NCBI GenBank assembly: GCA_009738435.1
Contig: CP046522.1
Coordinates: forward strand, 2,821,249-2,885,248
Source: Clostridium bovifaecis
Lineage (GTDB): Bacteria; Bacillota; Clostridia; Clostridiales; Clostridiaceae
Direction of reading: 5' to 3'
DNA: 64,000 nucleotides
Each line of letters begins with the position of its first letter. Within the stretch, counting starts at the first letter, position 1. Both the position numbers and the translations under genes were made by a program. The notes under the pieces are model-generated. The model was not told where the DNA came from. It saw only the letters and a program-made list of their open reading frames with translations, and searched no databases. Shown in pieces: positions 57,543-64,000 of this stretch.

Positions 57543-58550
57543 TTATAATTTATCTGCAACATATTTTGTTAAATCAGCAAGTCTATGTGAATATCCAGCT
57601 TCATTATCATACCAAGAAATGACTTTTAACATTCTTGTTCCCATAACCATGGTTGATAGCCCATCAACTATAGAAGATCTTTCATCTCCTCTATAATCTA
57701 TTGATACTAGTGGCTCTTCGCTAAAACCTAGAATTCCTTTTAATTTTCCTTCAGCAGCTCTCTTTAATGCGCCATTTACTGATTCCACAGTGACATCCTT
57801 TGAAACAGTACACACAAGGTCAGTTACAGAAACTGTTGGAGTTGGAACTCTCATAGAAAATCCATTTAACTTTCCTTTTAGTTCTGGTAATACTAATGCA
57901 ACAGCTTTAGCAGCTCCTGTTGTTGTAGGAACCATAGATTCTGCTGCTGCTCTTGCTCTTCTCATATCCTTGTGAGGAGCATCAAGCAATCTTTGATCTC
58001 CAGTATATGAGTGAATTGTAGTCATTAGTCCCTCTACTATGCCAAACTCTTCATGAAGTACTTTAGCAAATGGTGCTAAACAGTTTGTAGTGCATGAAGC
58101 ATTTGAAATTATATTATGCTTTGCTGCATCATACTTTTCTTCGTTAACTCCCATAACTATTGTTATATCTTCATTCTTAGCTGGAGCTGATATAAGAACT
58201 TTTTTAACAGAGCCCTTAAGATGTGCCTTAGCCTTTTCACCATCTGTAAATAATCCAGTAGATTCTATAACTATGTCTGCTCCTGTACTACTCCAATCTA
58301 TGTTTTCCGGATTTCTTTCGGCAAATATTTTTATTTCATCTCCATTAACAACTATAGCTCCTTCTTTTGCTTCTACATTTCCTTCAAACTTTCCGTAAAG
58401 TGAGTCATACTTCAACAAATGCGCTAATGTAGCAGGATCAGTTAAGTCATTTATTGCTACTATCTGTAAATCACTATTATAGTTTTTGACTAGTGCTTTA
58501 AAAACATTTCTGCCTATTCTTCCAAAGCCATTAATTGCAACCTTCTTCAT
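57543..58550 (-). CDS. gap: Glyceraldehyde-3-phosphate dehydrogenase, Bacillus-like form
   Basis: A 335-residue [23 protein letters not shown] (acidic residue favouring NAD), catalytic Cys in [36 protein letters not shown] and [10 protein letters not shown]. It resembles Bacillus-type enzymes and differs strongly from its neighbour at 58762. AGGAGGTAATTTT precedes the ATG. Terminators lie on both sides, so it may be separately expressed. Which copy serves glycolysis and which another role cannot be read here. Confidence 0.95.
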   Translation of the reverse strand: MKKVAINGFGRIGRNVFKALVKNYNSDLQIVAINDLTDPATLAHLLKYDSLYGKFEGNVEAKEGAIVVNGDEIKIFAERNPENIDWSSTGADIVIESTGLFTDGEKAKAHLKGSVKKVLISAPAKNEDITIVMGVNEEKYDAAKHNIISNASCTTNCLAPFAKVLHEEFGIVEGLMTTIHSYTGDQRLLDAPHKDMRRARAAAESMVPTTTGAAKAVALVLPELKGKLNGFSMRVPTPTVSVTDLVCTVSKDVTVESVNGALKRAAEGKLKGILGFSEEPLVSIDYRGDERSSIVDGLSTMVMGTRMLKVISWYDNEAGYSHRLADLTKYVADKL

Positions 58551-58630
58551 TTAAAATTACCTCCTGAAAATTTGTAGTATTTGCTTTTATTATTCTTCTC
58601 TTTTTTTATAATATTTATTAATTATAAAAA

Positions 58631-58667
58631 AACACATTAATCTTGTTTAATCCAAGATTAATGTGTT
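58631..58667. terminator. Terminator between the two gap genes
   Basis: AACACATTAATCTTG and its exact complement around a seven-base loop, flanked by A and T runs on both sides. About 95 bp after the cggR-linked gap. Confidence 0.85.
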
Positions 58668-58761
58668 TTTAATATATTAGGGTATATTTGAGTATATCAA
58701 ATTAAATGGATACTTTTATTTTCATATATTCTAACTGTAAATATACCTGTCCAATTTTAAA

Positions 58762-59766
58762 TTATTTTGAAAGATTAGCAAAGTACTTTAAAGTTCTGAT
58801 TAATTGAGAAGTGTATGACATTTCATTATCGTACCAAGAAGCAACTTTAACTAATTGCTCTCCATTTACTTCCATAACCTTAGTTTGAGTAGCATCAAAT
58901 AATGAGCCAAAGCTAGTTCCTATAATATCAGTAGATACTATCTCATCTTCAGTATATCCAAAAGATTCGTTAGCAGCTTTTTTCATTGCTGCATTTATTT
59001 CTTCTTTAGTAGTATTCTTTCCTAAAGTACATACTAATTCAGTTAATGAACCAGTTATAACAGGAACTCTTTGTGCTCCTCCATCTAATTTACCAGCTAA
59101 TTCTGGAATAACTAGACCTATAGCTTTAGCAGCACCAGTTGAATTAGGAATTATACTTGCGGCAGCAGCTCTTGCTCTTCTTAAGTCACCTTTTCCATGT
59201 GGAGCATCTAAAGTATTTTGATCATTTGTATAAGCATGAATTGTAGTCATAAATCCTTTTGTAATACCAAACTCATCATTTAATACTTTAGCCATTGGAG
59301 CTAAGCAGTTTGTTGTGCAAGATGCACCAGATATAACTGTTTCTGAACCATCTAATATATCATGATTTACGTTAAATACAACTGTCTTTAAATCTCCAGT
59401 TGCAGGTGCTGATACAACAACTTTCTTAGCACCAGCTTTGATGTGTGCCCCTGCTTTTTCTTGGCTAGTGAATAAACCAGTACATTCTAATACTATGTCT
59501 ACTCCTAGTGTTCCCCAAGGTAGGTTTTCTGGATTTCTTTCAGCAACTACCTTTATTTCTTTTCCATTAACTACAAAAGCTCCATCTTTAACTTCGATTT
59601 CACCATTGAAGCGTCCTTGAGCTGAATCATATTTGAATAAATGAGCTAAAGTCTTAGCATCTGTTAAGTCGTTTATTGCAACTACTTCAAATTCAGGATT
59701 GTCGATCATTAATCTTAACGCCAATCTTCCTATTCTTCCAAAACCATTAATAGCAACCTTTGTCAT
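58762..59766 (-). CDS. gap: Glyceraldehyde-3-phosphate dehydrogenase, clostridial form
   Basis: A 334-residue GAPDH like the clostridial Gap[27 protein letters not shown], catalytic Cys in [38 protein letters not shown] and [26 protein letters not shown] precedes the ATG. It follows cggR by 70 bp and probably shares its CggR-controlled promoter, so it is the likely main glycolytic enzyme. Confidence 0.96.
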   Translation of the reverse strand: MTKVAINGFGRIGRLALRLMIDNPEFEVVAINDLTDAKTLAHLFKYDSAQGRFNGEIEVKDGAFVVNGKEIKVVAERNPENLPWGTLGVDIVLECTGLFTSQEKAGAHIKAGAKKVVVSAPATGDLKTVVFNVNHDILDGSETVISGASCTTNCLAPMAKVLNDEFGITKGFMTTIHAYTNDQNTLDAPHGKGDLRRARAAAASIIPNSTGAAKAIGLVIPELAGKLDGGAQRVPVITGSLTELVCTLGKNTTKEEINAAMKKAANESFGYTEDEIVSTDIIGTSFGSLFDATQTKVMEVNGEQLVKVASWYDNEMSYTSQLIRTLKYFANLSK

Positions 59767-59836
59767 TGAAATTACCTCCTAAAACTTTTATATTAATTAT
59801 ATTTTTATATAATTTTCAACTCTCTAAGTACGTATA

Positions 59837-60868
59837 TTAGCGCTCTCTTTTTATAATATTTATAATCTCTTTAGCAGCGCCTTCATCAGTAATAAGAATA
59901 TTATTTGAATTATACCTTTGTACTCCTAAAATTGCCTCTGCTTTGCTTCTTCCTCCAGATATAGCTATAAGAGTTTCGATTTTTTTAGTATCTTCACTTT
60001 TTATTCCAGCAGTTGGAGTTGAAAATATAACTTCTCCATTCATATTAAAATAGCACCCGAAGGCTTCTCCTACTGCCCCTTTTTCATCTAGCTCCTCTAA
60101 AGCTTCTTCCCTTAATCCTCTTCTTTTAGCCATATCCTCAGCTTTACCAATACCGTAAATCAATATATTGGCCTTATGAATATTTTCTACAACTTCTTTA
60201 ATACTTTCCTCGTTTAAAATAGAAAATATCTCTGCATAATCAACATTGTCAATAAGCTGAAGCATCTTATAATCTGCTGATAATTTTTCTGCCAACCTAG
60301 CAACTAGAGTGTTAGCTTGAATTTCTACATTCCTCCCTATTCCTCCTCTTGCAGGTATTACTAAAATATCTTTATATTCATTAGTTTTTGGCATATTATC
60401 TACCATTTTTTTTATGCTTTCGCCGCCAGTTAAGGCTATAATATTCTTATCTTTAAGTATTTTTTTCATGAAATTAGCTGCACTTTTACCTAACTCTTCT
60501 AAGGTCAGCTCATTTTCATCTATATCTCCTGGGACAACTATTACATTCTTTAGATTTAAATTTTCTTTTAGATAGTCTTCCATTTCTGATAGTCCTCTGA
60601 GGTCATGAACAAATTCCTTTAATGCTTCTAGAATTTTCTTGCCTTCATAATTTACTGTCATTCCTTCTGCATTAATATCAATTAGTCCTTGCTTTTTCAA
60701 AAAACCAATTTCACTTCTTACTATTCTTTCTCCAATTCCCAAATAGCTAGCTAGCATTCTTCTCCCTATTGGCTGATTATAGTAAATAGTTGTTAATATA
60801 TTATATCGTTTATCCAATAGTTCAAGTACTTCAGGAACTACCTTTTTTTCTATTTCCAAATATTTCAA
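59837..60868 (-). CDS. cggR: Central glycolytic gene regulator CggR
   Basis: A 343-residue SorC-family repressor. The N-terminal helix-turn-helix is RRMLASYLGIGERIVRSEIGFLKKQGLI, and the effector domain has VIPARGGIGRNVEIQANTLVARLAE and LIAISGGRSKAEAI. In Bacillus, fructose-1,6-bisphosphate releases it from tandem operator repeats. TTG at 60868 is preferred; AGAGGTG lies just before it and a longer GTG start would overlap that site. Its own operator is upstream. Confidence 0.92.
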   Translation of the reverse strand: MKYLEIEKKVVPEVLELLDKRYNILTTIYYNQPIGRRMLASYLGIGERIVRSEIGFLKKQGLIDINAEGMTVNYEGKKILEALKEFVHDLRGLSEMEDYLKENLNLKNVIVVPGDIDENELTLEELGKSAANFMKKILKDKNIIALTGGESIKKMVDNMPKTNEYKDILVIPARGGIGRNVEIQANTLVARLAEKLSADYKMLQLIDNVDYAEIFSILNEESIKEVVENIHKANILIYGIGKAEDMAKRRGLREEALEELDEKGAVGEAFGCYFNMNGEVIFSTPTAGIKSEDTKKIETLIAISGGRSKAEAILGVQRYNSNNILITDEGAAKEIINIIKRER

Positions 60869-60884
60869 AAATAACACCTCTTTG

Positions 60885-60931
60885 GTCTTTTAATGTCCCA
60901 CTTGTTTGTTCTGCGTCCCACTCTTATTATA
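60885..60931 (-). promoter_or_regulatory. CggR operator and promoter of cggR-gap
   Basis: TATAAT (60931-60926), five bases, TGGGAC (60920-60915), 14 bases, TGGGAC (60900-60895), six bases, AGAC. The pattern follows the Bacillus operator CGGGAC-N6-TGTC with 20-bp repeat spacing. Confidence 0.8.
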
Positions 60932-61001
60932 AATCAAATACATATTTTTTAAAAGAGATTTAGGAAAAAAATTTGTTAAAATTTTATTATAAAAAAATAA
61001 A

Positions 61002-61027
61002 AAGGAAAAGACTCTTCTCTTTTCCTT
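61002..61027 (-). terminator. Terminator of rpoN
   Basis: AAGGAAAAGA and TCTTTTCCTT around a six-base loop; a T-rich run follows on the minus strand. Confidence 0.8.
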
Positions 61028-61056
61028 ATTATCTACTAAACTTCATATTTTATTTT

Positions 61057-62430
61057 TTAAAATCTTTTTCTTTTGCTTGAGGATTTTATTCCAATCTCTT
61101 CTCTATACTTTGCCACAGTTCTTCTTGAGATATCTATATCTTTTTCCTTTAATAGAGCACATATCTTTTGATCAGAAAGAGGTTTCTTTTTATCCTCGTT
61201 ATTCACAAGTTCCTCTATTTCTTTTTTTATAATTTTTGTAGACACATCTTCAAAACTATCTACTCTAGATATTCCTGTAGTAAACAGATCTTTAATTTTT
61301 ATTGTACCCTTGTCGGTATGAATGTACTTTTCCCTTATAGCTCTACTTACTGTGGATTCATGTATTTCAAGGTGATCTGCAATCTCTTTCAAAGTCATAG
61401 GCTTTAAAAATGCCTCTCCAAACTCAAAGTAATCCTTTTGAATTTCTACTATTTTTTCTAATATGCTGTATATAGTATTCTCTCTTTGATTAATACTCTT
61501 TATTAGAAATACAGCACTATTTAACTTATCTTTTACAAACCTTACTGTTTCTTTATCATCTTCATTATTAATTATTTGCTTATATAACTGATTTATATTC
61601 AATTTGGGAATAGATCCATCATTCATTATAATGCAATACTCTCCATTTATCTTTTTTATATAAGCTTCTGGAACTATGTACTTCGTCTCTTCTCCAGTAA
61701 AAAATCCTCTTGAAGGTTTTGGTTCTAGTGATTTTATTAAATCTCCATATTCCTGTGCCTTTTTAACATCTACTTTTAGTTCTTTAGCAATGACATTGTA
61801 CTTGTTTTCAGCTATCATTTCCAAATAATTATCTATTATCCTATATACGTTTTCATCTTGAAAACCTTTTACTTTTAATTGGATTTTTAAACATTCTTTT
61901 AAATCTCTAGCTCCAATTCCGTGAGGTTCTAAAGATTGTACAATGTTTAGACATGATTCAGCTAATTCACTTGATATAGATAACTCCTTTTGTATTTCTT
62001 CAAGAGTAATATCTAAATATCCCTTATGGTCTATATTTTCAATCATATACTTACATATAGACTTGATAAAAGTGCTTTCATTTAATTCTAGTATTTGTTC
62101 CATTAAAAATTCTTTCAGTGACTTTTTAGCACTAATAAAATTAAATGGCGATATCTCATCCTCATCCCTATCCCTGCTATAGTTTCCATGTCCATAATCA
62201 TCAAATTCAAGATATTTTATAAAGCTTTTATAGTCTATTTCATCTTTTGGCTTTTCTGAATCATTCTTTTTGTACTCTGCATCAAGTACAGGATTTTCTT
62301 GAAGCTCTTTTTCTATATAATTTTGAATTTCAAAATTGGACATTTGAAGTAACTTTACTGATAGCTGCATCTGTTGAGTCATTATTAACTTTTGTTCTTG
62401 AGTTAAATTTAGCTTAAACTCCATCTTCAT
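61057..62430 (-). CDS. rpoN: RNA polymerase sigma-54 factor
   Basis: A 457-residue RpoN. The N-terminal glutamine-rich activator region reads LTQEQKLIMTQQMQLSVKLLQMSN, the core-binding middle follows, then a helix-turn-helix (MTLKEIADHLEIHESTVSRAIREKY), and the RpoN box SRRTVAKYREEIGI near the C-terminus. It directs -24/-12 promoters and needs enhancer ATPases, none of which is in the window. It lies upstream of cggR and ends at its own terminator, so it is likely a single-gene unit. Confidence 0.95.
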   Translation of the reverse strand: MKMEFKLNLTQEQKLIMTQQMQLSVKLLQMSNFEIQNYIEKELQENPVLDAEYKKNDSEKPKDEIDYKSFIKYLEFDDYGHGNYSRDRDEDEISPFNFISAKKSLKEFLMEQILELNESTFIKSICKYMIENIDHKGYLDITLEEIQKELSISSELAESCLNIVQSLEPHGIGARDLKECLKIQLKVKGFQDENVYRIIDNYLEMIAENKYNVIAKELKVDVKKAQEYGDLIKSLEPKPSRGFFTGEETKYIVPEAYIKKINGEYCIIMNDGSIPKLNINQLYKQIINNEDDKETVRFVKDKLNSAVFLIKSINQRENTIYSILEKIVEIQKDYFEFGEAFLKPMTLKEIADHLEIHESTVSRAIREKYIHTDKGTIKIKDLFTTGISRVDSFEDVSTKIIKKEIEELVNNEDKKKPLSDQKICALLKEKDIDISRRTVAKYREEIGIKSSSKRKRF

Positions 62431-62563
62431 ATTTTATCACCACTTTATATTATAGTACTTCACTTACTTATATTATATCATAAGAATAGATTATTTAATA
62501 ATTAAAAATTAGAGGTTATTTATACTATGCTCTTTTTGTGACTATATAAATCCCTATAAAATA

Positions 62564-62590
62564 AAAAACGCCAACATTCGTCGGCATTTT
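62564..62590 (-). terminator. Terminator of the DegV gene
   Basis: AAAATGCCGA pairs with TTGGCGTTTT (two G-U-type pairs) and runs into T6 on the minus strand. Confidence 0.75.
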
Positions 62591-62604
62591 ACTTATTTAT
62601 TTTA

Positions 62605-63441
62605 TTAATTATATTTTTCTATAAATGCTACTCCACAGGCATTAGGTCCCGCATGGGTACCTACCACACATCCTACTTCACATTCAATATAATTCACCCT
62701 TCTACTAGTTAATTCTTCCTGTAAAGTCGGAAGGATATCTTTATTATCTATATGCAGCAATATGCTAGGTTCTTGATTATTTAACTTATCTAGATGGTTT
62801 AATATGATTTTAATTGCCTTTTTGGTCCCTCTTACCTTATCTAAAACCTCCATTTTTCCATCTACTGAAGCAAGAATTAATTTAATATTTAATAAATTTC
62901 CTATTGCCCCGGCAGTTTTAGAAAGTCGTCCTCCCTTAACTAAGTTGTCCAAACTTACAAATACATAACTACTTTTTACATGTGGGATAGTTTCCTTTAA
63001 AGTTCTTTCAATTTCTTTAATGGAATATCCTTTTTCCCTTAGCTCAGCTGCCTTCATTACTAATAATCCTAAGCCAGCAGTTACATTTAGGCTATCAATG
63101 ATTGCTATATTATCACTTTCCAGCATTTCCTTAGCAATGCCTGCTGATTGATATGTACCACTCATTTTAGAAGAAAGATGAATAGAAATGATTTTATAGC
63201 CTTCATCCAGATACTTTTTATATGTTTCATAAAATCTATGAGGATTTATTCCTGCAGTTGTAGGGAATGTATCACCTTCATTTATTCTTCTTAGAAATTC
63301 TCTTATATCTATATTTACGCCGTCTAAATAACTTTCTTCTCCGAAGTTAACTATAAGAGGTATTACTTCTATATCATAGTTTTCTATGACTTCCTTGTTT
63401 AAGTCGCACGTACTATCAGTAATTATTTTAATTTTTTCCAT
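62605..63441 (-). CDS. DegV-family fatty-acid-binding protein
   Basis: A 278-residue DegV protein: IITDSTCDLNKE, PLIVNFGEESYLDG, TTAGINPHRFYETY, SSKMSGTYQSA and ending GCVVGTHAGPNACGV. Relatives (FakB) bind fatty acids for phosphorylation by FakA; no fakA is here. It lies 12 bp after trmL. Lipid choice is unknown. Confidence 0.9.
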   Translation of the reverse strand: MEKIKIITDSTCDLNKEVIENYDIEVIPLIVNFGEESYLDGVNIDIREFLRRINEGDTFPTTAGINPHRFYETYKKYLDEGYKIISIHLSSKMSGTYQSAGIAKEMLESDNIAIIDSLNVTAGLGLLVMKAAELREKGYSIKEIERTLKETIPHVKSSYVFVSLDNLVKGGRLSKTAGAIGNLLNIKLILASVDGKMEVLDKVRGTKKAIKIILNHLDKLNNQEPSILLHIDNKDILPTLQEELTSRRVNYIECEVGCVVGTHAGPNACGVAFIEKYN

Positions 63442-63453
63442 AGTAGCTACCCC

Positions 63454-63939
63454 CTATTTCATTCCTGGAAATCCAAGCTGCCTTAAAGCTTCATATGCCA
63501 CTATGGCCACAGTGTTTGAAAGATTTAGGGATCTTGTGGTTGTGTTCACCATAGGAACCCTAATCCTGTTTTCTACATATCTATCTCTTATGGAATCAGG
63601 CAAACCTGAGGATTCTCTGCCAAAAACAATAAAATCCCCTTGTTTATAGCTTACTTCATCATGATGATATTTAGTATCTTTTGTAGTAGATAGATAAATA
63701 TTAGCCTTAGGATATTTTTCTATCATATCATCAAAGGATTCATGAATTTCTATATCTAGTAACGGCCAATAATCTAAACCAGACCTTTTTACCTGTTTAT
63801 CATCTATATTAAAACCTAGAGGCTTTATTAAATGCAGCTTGCAGTTAGTTAAAACACAAGTCCTTCCTATATTTCCAGTGTTCTGAGGTATTTCTGGTTG
63901 AAATAATACTATATTTAAATTAGGTTTATCTACTTTCAT
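63454..63939 (-). CDS. trmL: tRNA (cytidine/uridine-34 2'-O)-methyltransferase TrmL
   Basis: A 161-residue SPOUT methyltransferase: NIVLFQPEIPQNTGNIGRTC, LHLIKPLGF, VFGRESSGLPDSI and RSLNLSNTVAIVAYEALRQ, which form the knotted SAM site. It methylates the wobble ribose of tRNA-Leu isoacceptors. GGGGGTAAC precedes the ATG. The last 61 bases of the window show no feature. Confidence 0.94.
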   Translation of the reverse strand: MKVDKPNLNIVLFQPEIPQNTGNIGRTCVLTNCKLHLIKPLGFNIDDKQVKRSGLDYWPLLDIEIHESFDDMIEKYPKANIYLSTTKDTKYHHDEVSYKQGDFIVFGRESSGLPDSIRDRYVENRIRVPMVNTTTRSLNLSNTVAIVAYEALRQLGFPGMK

Positions 63940-64000
63940 TGTTACCCCCCCTATATTAGTGGAAACTTAATTCTATATTACATTAGTTGTAAAATAAAGT

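Overview
The window is low-GC, densely coded DNA from an anaerobic, endospore-forming Firmicute, most likely Clostridium in the broad sense. The signs are AGGAGG-type ribosome sites, TTG/GTG starts, CotF-type spore coat genes, a T-box leader, a membrane pyrophosphatase and a clostridial-type tmRNA tag (AEDNFALAA). No rRNA, tRNA or CRISPR array was seen.

Layout. 1-6.6 kb: a sugar-acid or hydroxy-acid operon (split UxaA-type dehydratase, LarA-like racemase/epimerase, GntP permease, Fe-alcohol dehydrogenase) facing its IclR regulator across a strong candidate operator. 6.6-9.9 kb: two DegT/DnrJ aminotransferases behind a DeoR regulator with a structured leader. 10-16 kb: GreA, a FIST protein, a T-box-controlled Lrp + aminotransferase pair, a 2-hydroxyacid dehydrogenase and an HD hydrolase. 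16-19 kb: a polar amino-acid ABC importer. 19.5-21.8 kb: a spore-coat cluster around an AdhB-like dehydrogenase, in the same order as the Bacillus subtilis yraG-yraF-adhB-yraE-yraD cluster. 22-24.7 kb: RluF, then a tiny KYGPPT-repeat lipoprotein next to a radical SAM/SPASM enzyme (a candidate peptide-modification system), and a GNAT. 24.9-32 kb: a broken MarR gene with an MFS pump, then a GC-richer TetR-MFS-FtsX-ABC cluster that looks acquired.

32.4-37.4 kb holds the trans-translation genes. ssrA (tmRNA) is split in its T-loop by a group I intron, and a class C group II intron with a frameshifted maturase sits just behind the ssrA terminator. smpB lies 1.9 kb upstream. Then come a maltase-type glucosidase, a ROK glucokinase, rnr, a K+-dependent membrane pyrophosphatase and secG.

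46-61 kb is the glycolytic locus: cggR, two different gap genes, a NupNOPQ-like nucleoside importer lying inside the cluster, then pgk-tpiA-gpmI-eno. CggR-type operators with TGGGAC repeats exactly 20 bp apart lie both before cggR and before pgk, so the two halves probably remain one regulon. rpoN, a DegV protein and trmL close the window.

Scattered between genes is a family of repeats built from 7-bp words. Several have inverted arms, several carry a covarying mini-hairpin around GCTTTAGC, and several have palindromic ends that overlap stop codons. They include 15 perfect tandem TAACCAG copies. Together with the peptide/radical SAM pair and the doubly intron-invaded tmRNA locus, they are the most notable content.
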